Assembly: GCF_035917995.1 (NCBI RefSeq)
Contig: NZ_CP109131.1
Location: forward strand, 7,192,001-7,256,000
Source of the DNA: Streptosporangium sp. NBC_01755
GTDB lineage: Bacteria; Actinomycetota; Actinomycetes; Streptosporangiales; Streptosporangiaceae
Length of the DNA: 64,000 nt
Direction of reading: 5' to 3'
Positions 1 through 6,716 of the stretch are shown here, one piece after another. The translations under genes were made by a program, and so were the position numbers. The notes below the pieces were generated by a model. The model did not search any database, was not told the origin of the DNA, and was given only the letters and a program-made list of their open reading frames with translations. Within the stretch, counting starts at the first letter, position 1. Every line of letters starts with the position of its first letter.

Positions 1-1340
1 TCATAGTGGGGGTGGACGTTGAAGGTGCGTCCGGTCTTGGACGTGGTGCAGCGTTCGCGCAGTGGGCAGGTGCGGCACAGGATCTTGAACTGGGCCTGGC
101 GGTTACCACCTGCCAGCGGGCGGCCGAGGGTTTTGGTGTGGCCTGCCGGGCAGGTGACGCGGCCGGTTTGGGTGTCGACCTGGAAATCGTCGGTGGTGAA
201 GCCGCCGGGGACGGCTTGGCGTAGCGGCGGCGGCTTGATCACCAGGGTGTGGCCGTCGGCTTGGAGGGTCTGTCGCAGGTCGCCGGTGCCGTAGGCGGTG
301 TCGCCCAGTACCGTCAGGGCATCGTCGTCGCCGGCGAGGAGGCTTCGGGCGACGGCGGCCTCGTGGTTGTCCGCGCCGCTGCCCGCGGTGAGGGCGACCT
401 CGGTGAACAGCCCCGCCTCGGGCTCGAACGCGGCATGTGCGCGAAAGCCGTCCTGGTGGCGGGTGCGGTTCTTGTGGATGTGGCGGGCCTCGGGGTCGAC
501 CGTGGACACGATGCGGTCGTGGGCGGTGCGCCGGGCGATCCGCCATCGGCCGTCGGAGCCGTCGGCGGGCTCGACGTCTTGTCCTGCGACCAGTGCCAGC
601 AGTCCGAGGGCGCCTGCCGCCGTCTCGCCGAGCGGTTGGCCGGGCACGTGAGCGATGAGATTAAGGGCGTCGGTGACCAGGGCGTCGACCAGTGTGTCCC
701 GCGCCTGCTGGTCGTTCCAGGCGATCTTCGGCTTGCCGGGGTCGGTGTAGTCGTGGGCGGTGCACCACTGGGCGGCGACCGGCTCGGCGCCGGGGACGTC
801 GCGGATGACCCGGCGGATCGCGGCGATGAGCTGGGTGACGGTGTCCTGGGTGGCGACCGCGTCGTCCAGCACGGTGGAGTCCAACGCCCGGCGCTGCCTG
901 CCTTTGAGGACGCCGGTGGCCGCGACGACTTCCCTGACCTTGGTGAACAGCCGGTTCGGATCGGCCGAGCGCTGCAGGCGCCGTCGGAAGTAGGTCAACA
1001 GCGACGGGTCGAACGCGGTGTCGTACAGACCCAGGCCGCAGGCGGCCTTCCACCTCAGGTCACAACGCAGTTCCTGAACCGTCTCGAAGTCCGACAGCCC
1101 GTGCAGGCTCTGCAGGACGATCACTGTGGCGAGCACCTGCGGCGGCATGCTCGGCCGCCCGTTCGCCGAGGGATACATGTCCGTGAACATGTCTGCTGGG
1201 AACAGCGTCTGCCGATGTTCGGCCAGGAACGCGAAAACGCTCCCGGCTGGGATCAGCTCCCGGCAGGTCTGCCACACATCCGGCCCTACCGGTTCTCCAG
1301 CCCATTCACCCTGCACGCAACGAGTCTGGCCCCGAATCAT
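1..1340 (-). CDS. IS1182-family DDE transposase, 3' end cut by window edge
   Basis: I read this frame directly on the minus strand. It starts with ATG at 1340 and stays open to base 1, so the C-terminus lies outside the window. The N-terminus has the sequence typical of the family (MFTDMYPSANGRPSMPPQ near residue 50, then LQSLHGLSDFETVQELRCD), followed by the RALDSTVLDDAVATQDT segment with the first catalytic Asp. Further on it has LGDTAYGTGDLRQTLQ (second Asp region). Near the cut end there is a Cys-rich CPAGHTKTL...CRTCPLRERC zinc-ribbon-like region. About 447 residues are visible of the roughly 500 usual for the family. No frameshift or stop was seen, so it could be active. It cuts into a minus-strand coding frame that survives at 1383–1523. 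Confidence 0.88.
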   Translation of the reverse strand, partial: MIRGQTRCVQGEWAGEPVGPDVWQTCRELIPAGSVFAFLAEHRQTLFPADMFTDMYPSANGRPSMPPQVLATVIVLQSLHGLSDFETVQELRCDLRWKAACGLGLYDTAFDPSLLTYFRRRLQRSADPNRLFTKVREVVAATGVLKGRQRRALDSTVLDDAVATQDTVTQLIAAIRRVIRDVPGAEPVAAQWCTAHDYTDPGKPKIAWNDQQARDTLVDALVTDALNLIAHVPGQPLGETAAGALGLLALVAGQDVEPADGSDGRWRIARRTAHDRIVSTVDPEARHIHKNRTRHQDGFRAHAAFEPEAGLFTEVALTAGSGADNHEAAVARSLLAGDDDALTVLGDTAYGTGDLRQTLQADGHTLVIKPPPLRQAVPGGFTTDDFQVDTQTGRVTCPAGHTKTLGRPLAGGNRQAQFKILCRTCPLRERCTTSKTGRTFNVHPHY

Positions 1341-1385
1341 CCGAGGCGGGACCAGAACGCAAGATTTTCAGTGCACTTCTAGACG
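1341..1385. mobile_element. right end of the IS1182-type element
   Basis: The 40 or so bases between the transposase start and the interrupted frame should hold the terminal inverted repeat. A candidate outer edge is the AGTGCACTTCT stretch near 1370–1380. The other end of the element is outside the window, so neither the inverted repeat nor a target duplication can be confirmed. Confidence 0.45.
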
Positions 1386-1523
1386 AGAGGTTCCGAATCT
1401 GTCGGCCTCGGGCAGCGCGTGGAGCGTGGCCTCGAACTGCTCCACCGGCCACGGCTCCACCGGCTCGTACGGGTTGCGCAGCGCCCAGATGGCCGGGGCG
1501 TCCAGGGCGGTGCGGGCGCGGGC
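1383..1523 (-). pseudogene. coding remnant interrupted by the IS element
   Basis: A minus-strand frame downstream of the MoaD-like gene reads LTARARTALDAPAIWALRNP followed by YEPVEPWPVEQFEATLHALP. It has almost only G or C at third codon positions, which is strong evidence of real coding sequence in this genome. It runs straight into the IS end near 1382. No ATG, GTG or TTG precedes it in frame. The only start-like codon is a CTG that overlaps the stop of the upstream gene and sits 8 nt after an AGGAG. I do not recognise the family. It is best read as the 5' part of a gene that was co-transcribed with the upstream carrier protein and broken by the insertion. Confidence 0.55.
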
Positions 1524-1525
1524 GG

Positions 1526-1855
1526 TCAGCTCGTGGTCTCCTGGCGGCGTGAGAGGGTGGGCAGGACGAGGATCTCGGCCCCCGGGGGCAGCGCGCAGTC
1601 GAGGCCGCCGAGATGCCGGGCGTTCTCGCCGCAGACGAACATGCTGATGTGCCGGCGGATGCTCCCGTAGTCGTCGCGGAGCCGCTGCTCCAGCGACGGG
1701 TGCATGCGGCGGAGCATGTCGAGAGCGGAGCCCAGCGTGGGGTCGCCGTCCTCGCGGTCGGCGACGGCGAAGACGCGGACCTCGGTGCTCTCGCCGGCCC
1801 AGTGCCGCAGGGCGCTGGGAAGCATGAAGGTCACGAGCGTGACGGGTCTGGCCAT
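1526..1855 (-). CDS. MoaD/ThiS-family ubiquitin-like carrier protein
   Basis: The 109-residue product starts MARPVTLVTFMLPSALRHWA. It has the features of small beta-grasp sulfur carriers: a short first strand, a loop rich in acidic residues, and the segment LGSALDMLRRMHPSLEQRLR typical of ThiS/MoaD (helix before 'dGsiRRHI'). Next come FVCGENARHLGGLDCALPPG and a hydrophobic ILVLPTLS. The tail continues past the region where a MoaD would end in Gly-Gly, so a C-terminal glycine pair is not present at the extreme end. Its sulfur- or protein-conjugating role is therefore uncertain. ATG at 1855 is chosen because family similarity begins there. A longer frame upstream is low-complexity Pro/Ala. Confidence 0.7.
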   Translation of the reverse strand: MARPVTLVTFMLPSALRHWAGESTEVRVFAVADREDGDPTLGSALDMLRRMHPSLEQRLRDDYGSIRRHISMFVCGENARHLGGLDCALPPGAEILVLPTLSRRQETTS

Positions 1856-1859
1856 CGGT

Positions 1860-2093
1860 TCAGAGCGCCGCGCGGCGCGGGGTGGGCACGACCGGTGGAC
1901 CCGACGGGCGGGTGCCGCGGCCGGGGGTGGCCGCGTGCCGGCGGCGGGTGTGGCCCTGGCCTCGGAGGAGCCGCCGGTGGAGGGGGCCGGGGGCGGATTC
2001 GTACGGATGGACGGCTCCGGCCGAGGGGCCGTGCGGGGAACGGGGGCGGCGGTCGAGAGGGGGGCACGGGCTGTGAGGGGGGCAGTCGTGCAT
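1860..2093 (-). CDS. possible small Pro/Arg/His-rich protein, doubtful
   Basis: An ATG at 2093 sits 6 nt after a strong AAGGAG, and the frame stops 4 nt before the ATG of the MoaD-like gene, so it could be a leader cistron. The 77-residue product begins MHDCPPHSPCPPLDRRP and is low in complexity (Pro, Arg, His, Gly) with two Cys. It has no recognisable domain. All three minus-strand frames are open here, which is common at this GC content, so coding is not proven. The ribosome binding site is the main argument for it. Confidence 0.25.
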   Translation of the reverse strand: MHDCPPHSPCPPLDRRPRSPHGPSAGAVHPYESAPGPLHRRLLRGQGHTRRRHAATPGRGTRPSGPPVVPTPRRAAL

Positions 2094-2199
2094 GACCATC
2101 TCCTTTCGGATTGGGCCTCATGCTGCCACGCCATGCCGTGTCCCGCCGGGCTCTATGGAATTTGCGTAATCATTTTGGGGGATTAATCCTGATTGTCGT

Positions 2200-3315
2200 T
2201 CAGGGCTCGCCCTGCACGATGTCCCGGCGGATGTCGGCCAGGGGCACTCCGCCCCGCTGGAGCCTGTGGACCGTCTCGTTGACCATGGCGATCGGACCGC
2301 AGACGTAGGCCTCGTGGCCGGCCCAGGAGTGGAACCGCTCCATCACCTCGGCCACCTGGCCCCGCATGCCGTCGTACCCCGGTTGTCCGGAGACCACCGG
2401 CAGCACCCGCAGCCGCGGGAAGGCCGACGCCATCCGGAGCAGGTCGGCCAGGTCGTAGAGCTCCTCGGTGGTGCGGGCGCCGTGGAGCAGGTGGATGTTC
2501 GGGCGACGTCCGGAGCCGATCACATGCTCCAGGATGGCCTTGATCGGTGCCAGGCCGGTGCCGCCGGCCACGCACAGGATGTCGCGTCCGGAGTCGGTGG
2601 GAACCATGGTGCCGATCGGGGGCCCCACCATCAGGGTGTCGCCGATCCGGGTGCGCTGGACCAGCGTGGTGGAGACCCAGCCGCCGGAGATCGCGCGGAC
2701 GTGCAGGCGGACCGTGTTGTCGTCCCGGGGTGCGTTCGCGATGGAGAACGTGCGCCAGACGCGCGGCCAGCGTGCGGTCTGCACGCTGACGTACTGGCCG
2801 GGGAGGTAGGGCAGGTCCCGGTCGAGCCGTAAGGTGATCACCGCGATGTCCGGAGTGCGGAGTTCGTGGTCGACCACCTCGGCCAGCCACCAGGCGGGCG
2901 ACACCCCCGCGTCGGACTCGGCCGATTCGATCATGAGATTGGCGGCGGCGGTGTAGGCGGCGGTCCACGCCGCCTCTATCTCGGTGTTCCAGATCTCGGC
3001 GGCGAAGCGCCTGACCGTGGCCAGGAGCGCGTTGCCGATCGCGGTGTAGTGCTCGGCGACCACGCCGTACTTTCGGTGGTCGCGGCCGAGTTGTCCCAGG
3101 AACGAGGCCAGGCTGTCGGGACTGTCCAGGCTCCAGACGATCCTGGTCAGCGCGCCGAACAGGCGGTCGCGCTGGACGTCCATCGCCGGAGGGAACATCG
3201 TCCGCAGGTGCGGATTCTCGGCGAACAGGCGGCCGTAGAAGTATGCCGCGGCCTTGTCCGCGACGGGTTCGACGACGGCGAAACTTTCCTTGACGAGACG
3301 CGGATTCAAAGACAT
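2200..3315 (-). CDS. flavohemoglobin-like protein (globin plus FAD/NAD reductase)
   Basis: The 371-residue product has a globin domain at about 1–140: VKESFAVVEPVADKAAAYFY, DRLFGALTRIV, and LGRDHRKYGVVAEHY with the proximal His. The ferredoxin-reductase part follows at about 145–371, with LPGQYVSVQ, RTFSIANAP (RxYS-like FAD site), LCVAGGTGLAPI (NAD binding) and YVCGPIAMV (C-terminal CGP motif). Flavohemoglobins oxidise nitric oxide to nitrate using O2 and NAD(P)H in the cytoplasm. Length is slightly below the usual 390–400. The gene stands alone with a 450-base AT-richer leader. It could also be a single-domain globin reductase of undefined substrate, but the two-domain order fits NO detoxification. 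Confidence 0.85.
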   Translation of the reverse strand: MSLNPRLVKESFAVVEPVADKAAAYFYGRLFAENPHLRTMFPPAMDVQRDRLFGALTRIVWSLDSPDSLASFLGQLGRDHRKYGVVAEHYTAIGNALLATVRRFAAEIWNTEIEAAWTAAYTAAANLMIESAESDAGVSPAWWLAEVVDHELRTPDIAVITLRLDRDLPYLPGQYVSVQTARWPRVWRTFSIANAPRDDNTVRLHVRAISGGWVSTTLVQRTRIGDTLMVGPPIGTMVPTDSGRDILCVAGGTGLAPIKAILEHVIGSGRRPNIHLLHGARTTEELYDLADLLRMASAFPRLRVLPVVSGQPGYDGMRGQVAEVMERFHSWAGHEAYVCGPIAMVNETVHRLQRGGVPLADIRRDIVQGEP

Positions 3316-3778
3316 TTAACGAACCCACCCTAATTGACCGGCTCAAAGTCCGATCACGCAGATCCACCTCCCTGACGGTTCCGGGTGACGAGCGACCGGT
3401 TGGCCCCGGCTCACCGAGTCGCTCAAATTCAAGTCTTCCATCACCGTGTAGGCGTCACAACCGTTTCTCGGCAATATGGTGGGAAATCTAACTATCCGTA
3501 ATTGGCGGGCTATTGTGCGCGACCAGGCAATCCGCTCCGAGTAAAATAAGCGAATAATAATCACGTTCGTCCTGAGTCACGGTCCCACCCTTCGAGAGAT
3601 TTTCCGGCATTCCGGAGTTTCGGGTTGCCAGGGGGTTCGGGTTGCCGGGGGGTTCGGGTTGCCGGGGGGTACGACTCTTCTCGTATTCCCGCGCTGGGGG
3701 CGGGCGCTTCCGGTGAGGCGAGACCGACGCCGCGGTGCCTTCCGCGGCTGACCGGACCCGGCGGGTAAAGTGCCGGTC
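3316..3778. other. divergent intergenic region with a short tandem repeat
   Basis: This stretch of about 460 bases separates the flavohemoglobin from the esterase and contains no convincing gene. It is AT-richer than its surroundings at 3400–3600, as expected for promoters. At about 3618–3670 there are three copies of a 17-base unit (TTCGGGTTGCCGGGGGG with small changes) next to the esterase side. Confidence 0.6.
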
Positions 3779-4693
3779 ATGCCGTTGCACCCGCAGGCCG
3801 AGGCCTACCTGAAGACCTTCCCGACAGACCTCGGAGTCCCGCGCTCCACGCTCACACCCGAGACGATCGCCGCGATGCGGACCCTCGACGCCTTCGCCGA
3901 GCAGCGTGGTCCGATCATCCCGCTCCCGCTGGTCAGAGATGACGTCGCCGCGGGCGTACCGGTCCGCGTCTACCGGCCCGAGGAGGGCGACCGTCCCCTC
4001 CCCGCGATCGTCTACTTTCACGGTGGAGGCTGGGTCTTCGGAAGCGTCGACCGCAACGACGCCCTCGGGCGTGACCTCGCGGTGCGCAACGGGGCGGTCG
4101 TGATCTCGGTCGACTACCGGCTCGCGCCTGATCACCCCTTCCCCGCGGCCGCGGACGACGCCTGGAGCGTCGTCCAGGACGTCTTCGCTCACCCCGGCGC
4201 CTACGGGGCCGACCCCGAGCGCGTCGCGGTCTGCGGCGACAGCGCCGGGGGCAACCTCGCCGCCGTGGCCGCCTGGCAGGCCAGGGACGCCGGGCTCGAA
4301 CTGGTCCACCAACTGCTCGTCTACCCGATAGCCGACGTGGCCATGGAGACCGGGAGCTACCGCGCCTACGCCAACGGCTTCGGGCTCGACGCCGACGAGA
4401 TGGCCTGGTTCGTCGCGCAGTACGGAGGGGACCCGGCCGACCCCAGGCTGGCTCCCGTCCAGCTGGCAGACAAGGCCGGTCTGGCCCCGGCGACAGTGAT
4501 CACCGCCGAGTGCGACCCGCTCTGCGACGAGGGTGAGGACTACGCGGCCCAGCTCGCCGCGGCCGGGGTGCCGGTCGAGGTCAGAAGGTACGAGGGAGCG
4601 ATCCATGGCTTCTTCGGCTTGCCGGGCTTCTTCGACCAGGCGACCGAGGCGCGCGAGTACGCCGCGGCCCGTCTCGCTGAGGCTTTCAGCTGA
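3779..4693 (+). CDS. alpha/beta hydrolase of the hormone-sensitive-lipase type
   Basis: The 304-residue esterase has the HSL-family signature IVYFHGGGWVFGSVDR (oxyanion-hole HGGG), followed by VDYRLAPDHPFPAA. The nucleophile elbow is CGDSAGGNLA (GDSAG), the acid region is TAECDPLCDEGEDYA, and the catalytic His is in GAIHGFFGLPGF. These enzymes hydrolyse short to medium acyl esters in the cytoplasm; the substrate cannot be told. ATG at 3779 is preferred. A GTG at 3770 in frame would add three residues. It is not part of an operon. Confidence 0.88.
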   Translation: MPLHPQAEAYLKTFPTDLGVPRSTLTPETIAAMRTLDAFAEQRGPIIPLPLVRDDVAAGVPVRVYRPEEGDRPLPAIVYFHGGGWVFGSVDRNDALGRDLAVRNGAVVISVDYRLAPDHPFPAAADDAWSVVQDVFAHPGAYGADPERVAVCGDSAGGNLAAVAAWQARDAGLELVHQLLVYPIADVAMETGSYRAYANGFGLDADEMAWFVAQYGGDPADPRLAPVQLADKAGLAPATVITAECDPLCDEGEDYAAQLAAAGVPVEVRRYEGAIHGFFGLPGFFDQATEAREYAAARLAEAFS

Positions 4694-4762
4694 GCGGGTA
4701 CGGGCGGGACCAGGGAGGCGTCCCGCCCGGCTTCGGCCGAGCGGGCGCATCCGGCGATCCGG

Positions 4763-5170
4763 TCAGAAGCTCCTGGGAAGTCCGAGCACCTGGGTGGCCA
4801 GGTAGTTGAGCAGGAGCTCCTCGGTGACGGAGGCGACCTTGCCGATGCGGGCGTCGGCCAGCAGACGGGCCACCGGGTACTCCAGCGAGTAGGCCATGCC
4901 GCCGTGCGTCTGGAACGCGTGGTCGGCCGCCTCCTAGGCAGCCTGGGAGGCGGTCAGCTTGGCGATATTGGCCTCGGTGCCGCAGGGCAACTGCCTGTCG
5001 AACAGCCAGCCGCCCTTGGCCAGATCCTGCCAGACCTCCTCCGGCCAGCGTTTCTCGCTCTCGCACCGCTGCCAGTAGTCCAGGTCGTAGCGCGCGCAGA
5101 TGTCGCCGACGCCGCGTTGGACGGCGAGGGCGCTCTCCGGAAGTGTGAAGTCCACGGTGACCAACTCCAT
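4763..5170 (-). pseudogene. acyl-CoA dehydrogenase remnant, internally deleted, with stop codon
   Basis: Starting at ATG 5170 the frame reads an acyl-CoA dehydrogenase N-terminus (PESALAVQRGVGDICARYDL ... WPEEVWQDLAKGGWL). It then jumps, near residue 58, to the family's C-terminal helices (CGTEANIAKLTASQAA). It then meets an in-frame TAG, probably from a TGG codon. After the TAG it continues in the same frame as EAADHAFQTHGGMAYSLEYP, ARIGKVASVTEELLLNYLA and LGLPRSF to a TGA at 4763. Total 136 codons against about 380 in the family, so some 250 codons are lost. The FAD- and CoA-binding middle and the catalytic Glu are missing. Confidence 0.85.
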
Positions 5171-5235
5171 TCTGGTTGCGCGCGCAATCGTAGAACGAAG
5201 TTCGGTAAGCCTCCAGGGTCACCGGGACACGGGGA

Positions 5236-5844
5236 TCAGTTCTGCTGGACGGCATCCAGGCGCGGCCTGCGCGTGTGGTAGACGAAGGCGGGCGGCACGT
5301 TGCCCCACACCGTGCGGCCCGTGACGACCTCCTCGAAGGTGTCGATCAGGCGCTTCCTGAAACGCCGCGCGGGAGGAAGGCGCTTGGCGAAGCTGTAGGC
5401 GAAGGTGGTGAAGGCCGTGTGCGGACCCATGATCGCGGTGACCGCGTCCAGCAGGCGGCCCTGTGTCTCCGCGGAGAACGAGGCCCAGGGGAGCCCGCTC
5501 ACGATCGCGTCGGCCTTGGAGAGACCGCGCTCCCGCAGCAGTTCGGGCAGCCGTGCCGCGTCGTCGGCCACGACGTCCACCCCCGGGTTCCTGGTGGCGA
5601 GGAAGTCGGCCAGCCTGGGGTTGATCTCGACGGCCATGTGGTGCCCCCGGCCCCCCAGCCGACGCTGGATCTCCGCGGTGAACACGCCGGTGCCGGGGCC
5701 GAGCTCGACGATCACCGGATCCCCTCGGTGGGGGACCGGCGAGGCCACCGCCTCGGCAAGCCGCCGCGAGCTCGGCGCCACCGCTCCGACGGTGCCCGGC
5801 GAGCGAATCCACTGCCCAAGAAAGAGCGTGGTGTCATTGGTCAT
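5236..5844 (-). CDS. SAM-dependent methyltransferase, phospholipid N-methyltransferase-like
   Basis: The 202-residue class I methyltransferase has the SAM-binding motif I VIVELGPGTGVFTAEI, the acidic end of strand 2 in AVEINPRLADFLA, motif II DVVADDAARLPELL, and IVSGLPWASFSAETQ in the position of the rRNA-dimethylase/PmtA NLPY-type loop. The N-terminus FLGQWIRSPGTVGAVAPSSR is typical of the PmtA-like group that methylates lipids such as phosphatidylethanolamine. The true substrate is not shown by the sequence. It is transcribed away from the gene cluster starting at 6117. Confidence 0.75.
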   Translation of the reverse strand: MTNDTTLFLGQWIRSPGTVGAVAPSSRRLAEAVASPVPHRGDPVIVELGPGTGVFTAEIQRRLGGRGHHMAVEINPRLADFLATRNPGVDVVADDAARLPELLRERGLSKADAIVSGLPWASFSAETQGRLLDAVTAIMGPHTAFTTFAYSFAKRLPPARRFRKRLIDTFEEVVTGRTVWGNVPPAFVYHTRRPRLDAVQQN

Positions 5845-6116
5845 ATTGTGAAGCGTAAGGGGTGCGCCGGTGCTGCGGGCACGTCAGCCGATACGGGTTT
5901 CGACCAGGTGGGAAGCCTCGGTGCCCTGGGGGAACGGCCGGGTGCCGCGCGACCCGCGTGGCACCGTTCCCCTCGCCCGCCCCTGCTGCGGCCCTGGGCG
6001 CCCCCGGTCCCATGCCCGATGTCCCGGCGGCCCGTGTGCCGCCGGGTGCCCGTACGGCCCGTGTGAGCTCCGCACGGGTAGGGTCGGCATCAGGCGCGGG
6101 GGAGGGAGACAGACCG

Positions 6117-6713
6117 GTGAATCCGGAAGCATCGGGAACCGAAGATCGAATCTGGACGGTTCCCAACGCGTTGAGTCTGGCCAGGCTCCTGGGGGTGCCG
6201 GTCTTCCTGTGGCTGGTGCTGGGCCCGAGGGCCGACGGCTGGGCCGTCGCGCTGCTGATGCTGGCCGGGTTCTCCGACTGGCTCGACGGCAAGATCGCAC
6301 GCGCGTGGAACCAGACCAGCCGGCTCGGCCGCCTGCTCGACCCGCTGGCCGACCGGCTCTACATCCTGGCCACCCTGTTCGGCCTCGCCATGCGTGAGAT
6401 CATCCCCTGGTGGCTGGCGCTGGCCATCCCGCTGCGCGACGTGATGCTGCTGGGCATCCCGCTCATCCTGCGCCGTCTCGGGTACGGCCCCGCGTTGCCC
6501 GTGCACTTCCTCGGCAAGGCCGCCACCGCCAACCTCCTCTACGCCTTCCCCCTGCTCTTCCTCGCTCACCACGACGCCTGGTACGCCGATCCCGCCCGGA
6601 TCGTCGGCTGGTCCCTGGCCATCTGGGGCACAGGCCTGTACTGGTGGTCCGGAGTGCTGTATTGGGTACAGGTGCGTCAGCTGACAAGCGAGGCCAAACG
6701 CCTTAAGAGGTGA
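6117..6713 (+). CDS. CDP-alcohol phosphatidyltransferase family membrane protein
   Basis: The 198-residue product has about five to six membrane helices and the family motif D-G-x2-A-R-x8-G-x3-D-x3-D, seen as DWLDGKIAR followed by GRLLDPLAD (about residues 60–85). These enzymes displace CMP from CDP-diacylglycerol with an alcohol at the membrane. GTG at 6117 follows a GGAGGGA at a good distance; the longer open frame upstream has no support. It ends 3 nt before the nucleotidyltransferase gene, so the two are probably co-transcribed. The acceptor alcohol (glycerol phosphate, inositol phosphate or other) is not evident. Confidence 0.85.
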   Translation: MNPEASGTEDRIWTVPNALSLARLLGVPVFLWLVLGPRADGWAVALLMLAGFSDWLDGKIARAWNQTSRLGRLLDPLADRLYILATLFGLAMREIIPWWLALAIPLRDVMLLGIPLILRRLGYGPALPVHFLGKAATANLLYAFPLLFLAHHDAWYADPARIVGWSLAIWGTGLYWWSGVLYWVQVRQLTSEAKRLKR

Positions 6714-6716
6714 TCT

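Noticed and set aside
249..1382. Plus-strand frame of 377 codons at the left edge
   Set aside because: Shadow of the IS1182 transposase read on the minus strand, which has recognisable motifs throughout.
3616..3670. CRISPR-like repeat near 3.6 kb
   Set aside because: Three adjoining copies of a 17-base G-rich unit without spacers; a simple tandem repeat.
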